From the NCBI GenBank assembly GCA_007695345.1, contig REDZ01000077.1, forward strand, positions 1 to 43,634: a DNA stretch of 43,634 bases, in the 5' to 3' direction. Made by a program: the position numbers and the translations under genes. The notes under the pieces were generated by a model that ran no database searches, had not been told where the DNA came from, and saw only the letters and a program-made list of their open reading frames with translations. Source of the stretch: Paracoccaceae bacterium (lineage in GTDB: Bacteria; Pseudomonadota; Alphaproteobacteria; Rhodobacterales; Rhodobacteraceae). Positions 8,477 to 15,528 of this stretch are shown here, piece after piece (the first letter of the stretch is position 1; every line of letters begins with the position of its first letter).

Positions 8477-8642
8477 CGAATGTAACAGGCGCTTGGGGTG
8501 GTCGTGTCACAGAGTTGGCGCATGCCACGGTCGCTGACACATGCTGGTGTCAGACCAGAGTGATCTTCTTGTGCGATCATGTGCGGCGTTGAAACGCAGA
8601 CCATGCAGCCACGGTCCAGGCGCAAGACACAAGGAGAATGCC

Positions 8643-9773
8643 ATGTCGCCCGGCACAAGTGCGGTCTTGTCTGCTGCGTTTTCCGAAAGCACCGATGCGC
8701 CCTCTGCGCAAACTGCCCTGCTGTCGGTATCCGGTTTGAGCAAGCGTTTCACGTCTGGTGGGACAGTTGCCGCTGACGCCCTGTCCTTTACACTGCAGGA
8801 CGGAGAAATGCTTGCACTGCTCGGGCCGTCCGGCTGCGGCAAGACGACCTGCCTGCGGATGCTCGGCGGGTTCGAGATGCCCGATGCAGGGCAGATCCTG
8901 CTGCAGGGGCAAGACATAACCCGCAGCCTGCCCGAAGAGCGCGGCATCGGGTTCGTGTTCCAGGATTATGCGCTGTTTCCGCATCTGAGCGTGCAGGAGA
9001 ATGTGAAATTCGGCCTGCGCCGCCGCACGAGGTCCGAGGCCGAGGCGCGCGCCCGCGAGATGCTGGAGATCGTGGGGCTTGGCGGGCTTGGCGCGCGCAA
9101 GCCGCATGAACTCTCTGGCGGTCAGCAGCAGCGCGTGGCACTGGCGCGCACGCTGGCGATAGCCCCGCCGCTGGTCTTGCTGGATGAACCCTTCTCCAAC
9201 CTCGATGCTGCGATGCGAGTCCAGACGCGGCAGGAGGTGCGGCACCTGCTGCAGGCCGCCGGTTCGGCCGCAATTCTGGTCACCCACGATCAGGAAGAGG
9301 CGATGGCCGTGGCGGACCGGGTTGCTGTCATGAATGACGGCAGGCTGATCCAGATCGGGACGCCCGATGATGTCTATCGCAATCCGGTATCCGAATTTGT
9401 GGCGTCCTTCATGGGGCGTTCCAACATTGTGCCGGGTGTGGCCAGGGACAATCAGGCGCAGACGGCGTTCGGCATATTGGATCTGTCGCGCCCCGCGCAG
9501 GGGGCTGTCAACCTGTCACTGCGGCCCGAACAGATCCTGCTGGATGCCGACCCTTCCAGCCCCGCCGAGATTGTCGCGCGCGAGTTTCGGGGCCATGATC
9601 AGCTTTACCGGGTGCAGGACGGCGCGCGCGAACTGGTTGTCCTGTCCGGGGCAGGCGTGAGTTTCGATGTGGGAACGCGTGTGCGCCTGCGCATTTGCGA
9701 TTGCGTGACGCCGCTGGAACCATCGAAAGCAGATCAGCGCGAATTGACAAAGTTGATAAATTCTGTCAGGTAA
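8643..9773 (+). CDS. fbpC: Fe(III) ABC transporter ATP-binding protein
   Basis: The 376-residue ATPase has Walker A GPSGCGKTT, the Q-loop FQDYALFP, signature LSGGQQQR, Walker B LVLLDEPF and switch histidine VTHDQEEA. The C-terminal part from about residue 260 (VNLSLRPEQILL) looks like a TOBE regulatory domain, as in FbpC/PotA-type proteins. It powers uptake through FbpB. The ATG at 8643 has AAGGAGAATGCC upstream; the frame is open earlier, but without a ribosome site. The gene follows fbpA on the same strand after 223 bp that hold two hairpins. The very end of the gene overlaps a TTGACA promoter element and the palindrome thought to control hemP. Confidence 0.94.
   Translation: MSPGTSAVLSAAFSESTDAPSAQTALLSVSGLSKRFTSGGTVAADALSFTLQDGEMLALLGPSGCGKTTCLRMLGGFEMPDAGQILLQGQDITRSLPEERGIGFVFQDYALFPHLSVQENVKFGLRRRTRSEAEARAREMLEIVGLGGLGARKPHELSGGQQQRVALARTLAIAPPLVLLDEPFSNLDAAMRVQTRQEVRHLLQAAGSAAILVTHDQEEAMAVADRVAVMNDGRLIQIGTPDDVYRNPVSEFVASFMGRSNIVPGVARDNQAQTAFGILDLSRPAQGAVNLSLRPEQILLDADPSSPAEIVAREFRGHDQLYRVQDGARELVVLSGAGVSFDVGTRVRLRICDCVTPLEPSKADQRELTKLINSVR
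9744..9772 (+). promoter_or_regulatory. Candidate hemP promoter with iron operator (TGA-N9-TCA)
   Basis: A perfect -35 hexamer TTGACA (9744-9749) is followed by TTGATAAATTCTGTCA. Within this, TGA (9754-9756) and TCA (9766-9768) are separated by nine bases, the same spacing as in the site before fbpA. Read in reverse, the two sites share TGACA and TCAAC. The -10 is not clear (about 9767-9774). The operator would lie between -35 and -10, consistent with repression under iron sufficiency. It lies in the last codons of fbpC. Confidence 0.5.
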
Positions 9774-9838
9774 TTGTCAGCGCCTAGCCAGGATCAGTCA
9801 GCCCGGCACATCCAGTTACAGATCAAGGAGCGCGCCAG

Positions 9839-9901
9839 ATGTGCAAGCCCGCAAAACTGACCAGGCTGGCGGCACCCCGCCAAGGTGGGAACCATGCGTG
9901 A
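9839..9901 (+). CDS. Candidate 20-residue leader peptide overlapping hemP
   Basis: A short ORF begins with ATG at 9839, with AAGGAG exactly eight bases upstream, the best ribosome site in this stretch. It encodes MCKPAKLTRLAAPRQ... and ends at TGA 9899-9901. It overlaps the hemP ATG (9894) by eight bases in another frame. It could be a translated leader that couples or limits hemP translation, or a tiny protein in its own right. No known leader peptide was recognised. The ribosome site and overlap are seen directly; the role is inference. Confidence 0.45.
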   Translation: MCKPAKLTRLAAPRQGGNHA

Positions 9902-10076
9902 GGAATCCCGCCGCCTGAAACCGCTTGAGCAGTGCAAGGCGCATGCAGCGCACATTATCCCGCTGCACCGCGCACAAAGCCTGACACAGGATGGCAGCAC
10001 GGCGCATATTGATCTTGATGGCCAGATCTACACGTTACGGATTACCCGCGCCGGAAAGCTGATCCTCACCAAATAA
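9894..10076 (+). CDS. hemP: Haemin uptake protein HemP
   Basis: The protein has 60 residues and ends in the family signature: IDLDGQIYTLRITRAGKLILTK, with the closing ITRAGKLILTK nearly invariant in HemP/HmuP. Members are small iron-regulated proteins; in some alphaproteobacteria they act as co-activators of haem-uptake operons rather than as transporters. The ATG at 9894 has AAGGTGGG five bases upstream; a GTG at 9885 is in frame. It follows fbpC after 120 bp that hold a candidate iron operator and a leader ORF. Its position with fbpABC and dps fits an iron stimulon. No haem receptor or hmuTUV genes are visible nearby. Confidence 0.88.
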   Translation: MREESRRLKPLEQCKAHAAHIIPLHRAQSLTQDGSTAHIDLDGQIYTLRITRAGKLILTK

Positions 10077-10097
10077 CCCAGCCGCCCTCGTGATCGC

Positions 10098-10127
10098 GGG
10101 CATGTCAGGGCATGTCAGGGCATGTCA
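10098..10127 (+). repeat. Three tandem copies of GGGCATGTCA
   Basis: The 10-bp unit GGGCATGTCA occurs three times head to tail, and the last copy runs into the ATG of the DUF1289 gene. Each unit contains an ATG, and because 10 is not a multiple of 3 the successive ATGs are in different frames. No other copy was noticed in the window. Confidence 0.85.
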
Positions 10128-10365
10128 TGAGCAAGATACCGTCCCCCTGCATCGATGTCTGCAAGTTCAAGCGCGAGGGTCATTGTATCGGCTGTTCGAT
10201 GACCAAGGCGCAGAAATCCATGTTCAAGACGCTGAAAAAGAAGAACACCAGCATGCCTTTCTGGACATGCTGGTGCATCAGCAAAGCGATCTGGGAAAAT
10301 ACAGCCACTGGGCTGACGCCTACGCGCGGCGCTGCGCCAGGAAAGGGGTCAAGTGCCCGATCTAG
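10127..10365 (+). pseudogene. DUF1289 family small cysteine-rich protein, frameshifted
   Basis: The first half reads MSKIPSPCIDVCKFKREGHC then IGCSMTKAQKSMFKTLKK, the DUF1289 pattern with C-x3-C-x7-C-x2-C cysteines that probably bind metal. The expected second half (EEHQHAFLDMLVHQQSDLG then KYSHWADAYARRCARKGVKCP) is present but in the -1 frame. The break lies at a run of five A at 10235-10239. Adding one A gives a continuous protein of about 79 residues, so either one base was lost in the genome or the sequence has a homopolymer error. No slippery heptamer of the usual X-XXY-YYZ form is present in the zero frame. The function of the family is unknown. The gene ends 15 bp before the dps stop, convergently. 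Confidence 0.75.
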
Positions 10366-10380
10366 GGCGCTGACGGGCAT

Positions 10381-10851
10381 TCAGCCCAGATGCGCGCGCA
10401 AGAGCCAGGCGAATTTTTCATGCACCTGCCCGCGCGCGATGGCCAGTTCTTGCGTCAGCAGATCGTCATGTTCTTCCGCGACTGCGGCTGTGCCAGCCAG
10501 CGTTGCGGCAACAGTCTCTTGCGCCTTGGCCAGCGTTTCGATCATAATTTCGGCTTTCGCATGGCCGTCATGCTCGCCGACTTTCGAACGCTTCAGCATG
10601 CCTGCAAGTTGTCCTTCGGCGTGACCGCCAAGCGCCTTGACGCGTTCGGCCAGATCGTCTTGCGCCGCGAAGTGATCGTGGTAAATCTTCTGGAACAGAT
10701 CGTGCAGGGCCCCAAAGGCCATACCGGTCACGTTCCGATGGAAATTCCGCGCCAGCATTGTCGCGACAGCGGTTTCTGCGACAGATTGATCGAGCGCGTC
10801 GCAGATCGCGTCCTTGGCGCTGGGCGTCAATTGCTCGGCGGTCTGGGTCAT
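10381..10851 (-). CDS. dps: Dps family ferritin-like DNA protection protein
   Basis: The 156-residue protein carries the Dps core FHRNVTGMAFGALHDLF, KIYHDHF and DDLAERVKALGG. The inter-subunit ferroxidase residues are present: H38, H50, D65 and E69, with the same spacing as E. coli H51, H63, D78 and E82. The usual tryptophan after the first histidine is an arginine here. Dps proteins oxidise Fe(II) with peroxide, store iron in a dodecamer and shield DNA in stress. The ATG at 10851 has GAGGGAGG upstream. The N terminus is short, without an obvious lysine-rich DNA-binding tail. It lies convergent to the DUF1289 gene in the iron region. Possible control sites lie upstream at 10864-10893 and 10957-10973. 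Confidence 0.9.
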   Translation of the reverse strand: MTQTAEQLTPSAKDAICDALDQSVAETAVATMLARNFHRNVTGMAFGALHDLFQKIYHDHFAAQDDLAERVKALGGHAEGQLAGMLKRSKVGEHDGHAKAEIMIETLAKAQETVAATLAGTAAVAEEHDDLLTQELAIARGQVHEKFAWLLRAHLG

Positions 10852-10863
10852 GACCCTCCCTCT

Positions 10864-10893
10864 CGTGTTACAAGCCGTGAAAATGATAACACG
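10864..10893 (-). promoter_or_regulatory. Inverted repeat in the dps leader
   Basis: CGTGTTA (10864-10870) and TAACACG (10887-10893) are perfect 7-bp arms separated by 16 bases, 13-42 bp upstream of the dps start. It could be an operator or an mRNA stem. No regulator is assigned. Confidence 0.4.
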
Positions 10894-10956
10894 GAACCGG
10901 CTGGCTATCCGCTTGACCGGGAATTGGTGCAGGCAGACAGCCAGTTCAAGAAGATT

Positions 10957-10973
10957 TTTAGAATTACTCTATT
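10957..10973 (-). promoter_or_regulatory. Irr (ICE)-like half-palindrome upstream of dps
   Basis: On the plus strand TTTAGAATTACTCTATT matches the Irr box pattern TTTAGAA-N3-TTCTAAA in one full arm, and partly in the other. It is about 106 bp upstream of dps in a notably AT-rich stretch, at the 3' end of the next gene. The call rests on a visual motif match only. Confidence 0.3.
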
Positions 10974-11355
10974 TTATATGATTTCGCTCGGTCATTGCGT
11001 CCATTCGCTGCACCAGTTCCGCGGCCAGCCAGCCCACGGGACGGCGCAGATAAAGCAGCAGTCTTGCACGCAAGAGGAAGGTCGCGCTGCAATGATCATC
11101 ATGCTGGAGGGCGCCTGAACGCGCGAGCAGCCACTCTTCATCGAAGGACCGCTCCTCTGCGCGCAGATCATGGATCAAAGGCCCTTTGGGAAGGCTCGTT
11201 CCCAGAATACGCAGCAAGGCATCGGCGTAATCCTGCACCGCTTCGCGCGGGCCATGCCACAGCAAGCGACAGGTCTCGAAGGCTTCCAGCCCCGCTTTCG
11301 CGCGGCATTGGCGCATCAGCAACCGCAACAATAACAAGGCCGGGTCCTGCGCCAA
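10969..11355 (-). CDS. Hypothetical protein, 128 residues
   Basis: The product has the composition of a real soluble helical protein: CRAKAGLEAFETCRLLWHG, DYADALLRILGTSLPKGPLI and RRPVGWLAAELVQRMD are well-formed amphipathic stretches. It resembles hypothetical proteins I have seen in Rhodobacteraceae, but no domain name can be given. No ATG starts the conserved part; the listed start is a TTG at 11355 without a clear ribosome site. The frame is open for more than 100 bases upstream, so the true start is uncertain, and an internal ATG at about residue 14 is possible. Its upstream side abuts decayed transposon DNA, so its native promoter may have been lost. Both the call and the start are tentative. 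Confidence 0.5.
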   Translation of the reverse strand: MAQDPALLLLRLLMRQCRAKAGLEAFETCRLLWHGPREAVQDYADALLRILGTSLPKGPLIHDLRAEERSFDEEWLLARSGALQHDDHCSATFLLRARLLLYLRRPVGWLAAELVQRMDAMTERNHIK

Positions 11356-11624
11356 TGCGACCGGGCCGGCATCATGAGCAGGAGCGGTATCGTGTATTGG
11401 CGCATTCTTGGAGCTTGCCGATACGGGGCAGGCCGATGCGCGATGAACCCAGTTACTTCCGACAGAAATGCTTGGGCTGTGGATCGTTCTGACATCGCTG
11501 TCGCATCATTGCGATCTCACAGGGCACAGTTCCTGAAACATCATTGAGCAGTTTCATACATCATCACCACTCTGGACAGATCTGAAACCGCAGCAGAGGC
11601 TGGAACGATACCGACAAGGACGCG

Positions 11625-11860
11625 CAACATCACCGATGCGCCAGTGAGCGTGCGATCGCCGCGTCGCTGGCGCTTGGGAATGAACGGCTTTGGACCTATC
11701 TGCACCGCGCGCGCGATGCGGGCTTGGCGTGATCATTGCCGGAAGGTCCGGATTGCGGCACATCTCGGACCATTGGCCTATCCGGGCGGCGTGCCGCAGG
11801 TCGTCATGCCCGACAACCTCAAGTCAGTCTTGGTCAAGGCAGACCAGCATGCGTCCGGTG
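11625..11860 (+). pseudogene. Decayed IS21-family transposase (istA) remnant
   Basis: Two pieces of an IstA-like protein are visible in different frames. The first (about 11640-11752) reads SERAIAASLALGNERLWTYL then HRARDAGLA, a stop TGA at 11730-11732 and SLPEG. This matches the IstA N terminus, where a tryptophan precedes x-LPEG, so the stop looks like TGG changed to TGA. The second piece (about 11773-11850) reads YPGGVPQVVMPDNLKSVLVK, matching the IstA core motif FGGVP-x2-VVPDNLK. The region between them is deleted, and the DDE core, istB and the inverted repeats are absent. The element is dead. It explains part of the gene-poor stretch between the hypothetical gene and ubiK. Confidence 0.7.
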
Positions 11861-12051
11861 TTGCGATTGGTGATCAGGGCTTTACGCTCCCAAGCGTGCG
11901 GCGGGGCCGAGATAAAGGCAACTGCCGGCGCGCCTCATTCGCCCAGCATCGCATGTCAGGCAGACAGTGAGAGCCTTGTACCAGGTGATGAACACTGGCA
12001 ACAAGACGCTTGTATTACCGCGTCCGGGCAAGGCCGCTAGCAGGGGTGCAG
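11861..12051. other. Gene-free stretch between IS remnant and palindromes
   Basis: With the remnant and the palindromes this forms the 11356-12121 gene-poor region. I see no intact ORF with a ribosome site; it is probably leftover insertion-sequence DNA. The portion 11356-11624 likewise holds no recognisable gene. Confidence 0.5.
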
Positions 12052-12118
12052 GGTGGGTTGCCACCCACCTTACGTCGCGCCTCGCTGGTATCCCGTAGGG
12101 TGGGTGTCAACCCACCCT
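12052..12118. repeat. Pair of REP-like palindromes with GGTGGGT/ACCCACC arms
   Basis: The first palindrome (12052-12069) has 7-bp arms GGTGGGT/ACCCACC around TGCC. The second (12097-12118) has 9-bp arms AGGGTGGGT/ACCCACCCT around GTCA. Both share the GTAGGGTGGGT-like core known from dispersed intergenic repeats in many bacteria. They lie just after the ubiK stop, where they could also act as a 3' stem for ubiK mRNA. Confidence 0.65.
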
Positions 12119-12121
12119 CCG

Positions 12122-12373
12122 TCAGTCGCCCTTCGGTCGGTCCTCGAGCGCAGCGATACGCGCCTTGAGCGCTTCATTCTCTTCGCGCGCCTTTTGCGCC
12201 ATGGCGCGCACGGCGTCGAATTCCTCGCGCGTGACGAAATCGCGATCGGCCAGCCAGCGGTCCAGCACGCCCTTGACGGCAGTCTCTGCTTCCGTTCGCG
12301 CGCCCTGGGCCACACCCATGGCGTTGGTCATAAGTTGCGACACATCATCGAGGAAACGGTTACGGGTCTGCAT
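12122..12373 (-). CDS. ubiK: UbiK/BMFP-type accessory protein
   Basis: The 83-residue protein begins [20 protein letters not shown] and has an amphipathic middle ([20 protein letters not shown]). It ends in a coiled coil ([17 protein letters not shown]). This is the BMFP/YqiC layout. In proteobacteria UbiK associates with membranes and assists oxygen-dependent ubiquinone biosynthesis through UbiJ; BMFP proteins can also promote membrane fusion in vitro. The ATG at 12373 is chosen with AAAGG upstream; a TTG at 12391 would add six residues. It is divergent from lgt. Two palindromes follow its stop. Confidence 0.85.
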   Translation of the reverse strand: MQTRNRFLDDVSQLMTNAMGVAQGARTEAETAVKGVLDRWLADRDFVTREEFDAVRAMAQKAREENEALKARIAALEDRPKGD

Positions 12374-12495
12374 GGTGGCTGCCTTTTGCAATTGCCTGTC
12401 CCTGTTATATGCGACCGGCGGGCCGGAAACTCAAGGTTGACTTCCCCTGCCCGACCGCGCCAGACAGTCGCAACCTCAAATCCGGTGCCCTGTAC

Positions 12496-13389
12496 ATGAC
12501 CCCATTTGCCATTCTGTTCCCCGATCTCGATCCTGTGATCTTCGCAATCGATATCGGCGGGTTCTCCTTTGCGTTGCGCTGGTATGCGCTGGCCTATATC
12601 GTGGGTTTTCTGGCCGGATGGTGGATCATCTACCGCATGATGGCGCGCCCCGCACTCTGGCCCGGTGACAATGCGCCCATGGCGCCTGACCGCGTTGAAA
12701 CGCTGCTGACCTATGTCATCGTCGGCGTGATCCTGGGCGGTCGGCTGGGCTTTGTGCTGTTCTATCAACCGGGCTACTATCTGGCCAACCCGACCGAGAT
12801 CCTGCGTGTCTGGGAAGGGGGCATGTCCTTTCACGGCGGCTTTGCCGGGGTGATCGTGGCAGGGCTGATCTTTTGCCGGCGCAATGGCGTGCCGCCCTGG
12901 CGGGTGGCCGATGCCATGGCACTGGTCGCGCCAATCGGGATCGGTCTGGGGCGGGTTGCCAATTTCATCAATGCCGAGCTATGGGGCCGCCCCACGACTG
13001 TGCCCTGGGGCATTGTCTTTCCCGGCCCGCAGGCGCAATCCTGTCCCTGGGACTGGGCCGAACCCGTCTGCGCGCGCCACCCCACCCAGCTATACGAGGC
13101 CGCGCTGGAAGGGGCGGTTCTGCTTGCGGTGCTGGTCTGGCTGGTCTGGCGGCGCGGCTGGCTGAAAACCCCAGGCGCCGTGACAGGCGTTTTTGTCGCA
13201 GGCTACGGGCTGGCCCGGTTCGCGGTTGAATTCTACCGCCAGCCCGATGCGCAATTCATCACGCCCGACAATCCGCTGGGCCATGTCCTGTCACTGGGGC
13301 CGCTTGGGCTGACCATGGGGCAGGTCCTGTCACTACCGATGATCGTGGCCGGGCTTGCCATCCTGATCTGGCGCAGGCGCCAGGCATGA
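12496..13389 (+). CDS. lgt: Prolipoprotein diacylglyceryl transferase
   Basis: The 297-residue membrane protein shows the Lgt signatures: [28 protein letters not shown] with the key histidine, [16 protein letters not shown] (the family fingerprint, with the catalytic-region arginine and asparagine) and HPTQLYEA. It transfers diacylglycerol from phosphatidylglycerol to the lipobox cysteine of prolipoproteins at the inner membrane. It has about seven hydrophobic segments. The ATG at 12496 gives [13 protein letters not shown]; the frame is open earlier but without homology. It overlaps the next gene as ATGA, starting a three-gene operon (lgt, midA-like, pgeF) joined by stop/start overlaps. Confidence 0.96.
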   Translation: MTPFAILFPDLDPVIFAIDIGGFSFALRWYALAYIVGFLAGWWIIYRMMARPALWPGDNAPMAPDRVETLLTYVIVGVILGGRLGFVLFYQPGYYLANPTEILRVWEGGMSFHGGFAGVIVAGLIFCRRNGVPPWRVADAMALVAPIGIGLGRVANFINAELWGRPTTVPWGIVFPGPQAQSCPWDWAEPVCARHPTQLYEAALEGAVLLAVLVWLVWRRGWLKTPGAVTGVFVAGYGLARFAVEFYRQPDAQFITPDNPLGHVLSLGPLGLTMGQVLSLPMIVAGLAILIWRRRQA

Positions 13390-14450
13390 CAGACCTGCGC
13401 GCGGCACTTCTGCGTCAGATCCGCGCGCAAGGGCCGATCAGCGTGGCTGAGTACATGACGCAATGCCTGCTGCACCCACGCCACGGCTATTACGCCACCC
13501 GCGACCCGCTGGGGCAGGCCGGTGATTTCACCACTGCCCCCGAAATCAGCCAGGTCTTTGGCGAGCTCCTGGGCCTGCAGATAGCGCAGGTCTGGATGGA
13601 TCAGGGCGCGCCCAGCCATTTTGCGCTGGCAGAGCTTGGGCCCGGGCGCGGCACGCTGATGGCCGATATCCTGCGCGCCACAGCCCGCGTGCCAGGCTTT
13701 CATGACGCGTTGTCCCTGCATCTGGTCGAGGCATCCGCCCCTCTGCGCGCCGCGCAGGCATCGCGGCTGGCGCAATTCCAGCCGGTCTGGCATGACAGCG
13801 CCGACACATTGCCGGACCAGCCGCTTTACCTGATCGCAAACGAGTTCTTCGACGCGCTGCCCATCCGCCAGTTCCTGCGCCAGGGCAATGGCTGGGCCGA
13901 GCGGATGGTGGGCGCCGAGGGCGATACGCTCTGCTTCGGACTGTCACCCGCCGTGCCGCTCGACGCGCTGACGCACCGGCTGGATGACACGTCAGACGGC
14001 CAGATCGTCGAGACCCGCGCCCCTGCCGAGCCTGTCATGGAAGCCATCAGCACCCGCATCATGGCCCATGGCGGCTATGCACTGATCGTGGATTATGGCG
14101 ACTGGCGCAGCCGGGGCGACACGTTGCAGGCCCTGCGCGCGCATCGCTTTGACGACCCTCTCGCCCATCCCGGCGCGGCCGATCTGACCGCGCATGTCGA
14201 TTTCGAGGCCCTGGCGCAGGCCGCCCGACCCCTGCGCGCCATGGCACTGACGGTGCAGGGCGCATTGTTGGAGCGGCTGGGCATCACGGCGCGGACCCAT
14301 GCGCTTGCGCAGGGTTTGAGCGGGCAGCCCCTTGCCGATCATCTGGCCGCGCATCGGCGCTTGACGCATCCGGATGAAATGGGCCACCTGTTCAAGGCGC
14401 TGGGCCTTACCCATCCACATGCCCCCGCGCCGCCGGGATTTGACGCATGA
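13386..14450 (+). CDS. SAM-dependent methyltransferase, MidA/NDUFAF7 (DUF185) family
   Basis: The 354-residue protein opens with [20 protein letters not shown], the DUF185 N-terminal signature, then [19 protein letters not shown]. The SAM-binding loop is [16 protein letters not shown], and [12 protein letters not shown] is also characteristic. The mitochondrial relative NDUFAF7/MidA dimethylates an arginine of a complex I subunit. The bacterial role is not established and may be similar, since alphaproteobacteria have complex I. The ATG at 13386 overlaps the lgt TGA, and the stop overlaps the pgeF start, so the three genes are translationally coupled. Confidence in family is high and in substrate low. 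Confidence 0.9.
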   Translation: MTDLRAALLRQIRAQGPISVAEYMTQCLLHPRHGYYATRDPLGQAGDFTTAPEISQVFGELLGLQIAQVWMDQGAPSHFALAELGPGRGTLMADILRATARVPGFHDALSLHLVEASAPLRAAQASRLAQFQPVWHDSADTLPDQPLYLIANEFFDALPIRQFLRQGNGWAERMVGAEGDTLCFGLSPAVPLDALTHRLDDTSDGQIVETRAPAEPVMEAISTRIMAHGGYALIVDYGDWRSRGDTLQALRAHRFDDPLAHPGAADLTAHVDFEALAQAARPLRAMALTVQGALLERLGITARTHALAQGLSGQPLADHLAAHRRLTHPDEMGHLFKALGLTHPHAPAPPGFDA

Positions 14451-15211
14451 CCCTCGAGATCCTGACCGCCGACTCGCTGACGCCGCTGCGCCACGGCTTT
14501 TTCACCCGGCGCGGGGGGGCATCCTCTGGCATTTTCGCGGGGCTGAATTGCGGTGCCGGATCGTCCGATCAGGCGGATACCGTGCGCATGAACCGCGCCC
14601 GCGTCGAAGGGGCGATGCAGCTGGATGCAGGCCATCTGGTCACGATCCATCAGACACATTCGGCCGATATTGTCCATCTGGACGCCCCACTCGACCCCGC
14701 TGCCCCGCGACCCAAAGGCGACGGTATGGTGACGGCCACGCCAGGCCTTGGCCTGGGCATTCTGACCGCCGATTGCCAGCCCGTGCTGTTTGCCGACACG
14801 CAGGCGCAGGTGATCGGCGCGGCCCATGCGGGCTGGCGCGGGGCGCTGGACGGGGTTCTGGAAAACACGATCGCCGCGATGGAAACGCTGGGGGCCGCGC
14901 GCGCGCGCATTCAGGCTGTCATCGGCCCCTGCATCAGTCAGGCCGCCTATGAGGTCGGGCCGGAATTTCTGGATGAATTCTTGGCCGATGATCCCGCCAA
15001 TGCCCGATTTTTCGCCAATGGTCAGGACGGAAAGTATCAATTCGACCTTGTCGGCTTCGGCCTGCACCGATTGCGCGCAGCAGGCATAGGCGACGCGGAA
15101 TGGATCGGGCAATGCACCTATCAGGACCCGGCGCGCTACTATTCCTACCGCCGCTCGGTCCATGAGGGGCGGGCCGATTACGGGCGGCTGATCTCTGTCA
15201 TCCGATTGTGA
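14447..15211 (+). CDS. pgeF: Peptidoglycan editing factor PgeF (YfiH/laccase-domain)
   Basis: The 254-residue protein has the Cu-oxidase_4 pattern: HGFFTRRGGASSG, TIHQTHSADIV, GLGLGILTADCQPVLF, AAHAGWRGALDGVL and IGPCISQAAYEVG. The cysteine and two histidines form the Zn site used for hydrolysis of misincorporated residues. In E. coli PgeF removes L-serine wrongly built into the peptidoglycan precursor; the family also shows purine nucleoside activity in other organisms. The C-terminal YYSYRR motif is conserved. It starts at ATG 14447, overlapping the previous stop, and closes the lgt operon. No terminator is evident before the next small gene. Confidence 0.93.
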   Translation: MTLEILTADSLTPLRHGFFTRRGGASSGIFAGLNCGAGSSDQADTVRMNRARVEGAMQLDAGHLVTIHQTHSADIVHLDAPLDPAAPRPKGDGMVTATPGLGLGILTADCQPVLFADTQAQVIGAAHAGWRGALDGVLENTIAAMETLGAARARIQAVIGPCISQAAYEVGPEFLDEFLADDPANARFFANGQDGKYQFDLVGFGLHRLRAAGIGDAEWIGQCTYQDPARYYSYRRSVHEGRADYGRLISVIRL

Positions 15212-15331
15212 CGGCGCGGGCCGGAAATGGCCCCGCAAACTCCGCGCCGCTGCCGCAGTTGCGCCCGATTCCGGCAGCATTCTCGGGTCAGGTTCAAAAG
15301 CAAGCCACACAGGACAACAAGGGGTGCCACG

Positions 15332-15472
15332 ATGGACATGACCACGCGCAAGAGATGGATCGCCAATCTGGTGCAAGAGACGCAGGCCGATATGCCCGCC
15401 CTGCCATGGACACGGGCCGCCAAGCGCCAGCGCAGGCTGGAACGCGCGGCGCAGACTCTGCAAAGCGCCTGA
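15332..15472 (+). CDS. Small basic protein, 46 residues
   Basis: The ORF has ATG at 15332, with AAGGGG about eight bases upstream, and reads MDMTTRKRWIANLVQETQAD, then MPALPWTRAAKRQRRLERA. The arrangement K-W-I-x-N/S-hydrophobic followed by P-W-x-R-x-A-R/K-R resembles short conserved hypothetical proteins of Rhodobacteraceae, as far as I recall. It is strongly basic at the C-terminal end and could bind nucleic acid or membrane, but nothing is known. It lies 120 bp after pgeF and 56 bp before a strong terminator, so it is probably transcribed. No function is assigned. Confidence 0.65.
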   Translation: MDMTTRKRWIANLVQETQADMPALPWTRAAKRQRRLERAAQTLQSA

Positions 15473-15528
15473 CCCGCGCATCCCACGCCGTATTATGTAG
15501 CCAGTGATGTTCAGGATTGGTTCAATGC

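Noticed and set aside
10231-10245. Programmed -1 frameshift in the DUF1289 gene
   Set aside because: The zero-frame context is G-AAA-AAG, not A-AAA-AAG, and no stimulatory stem is evident just downstream; a lost A is simpler.
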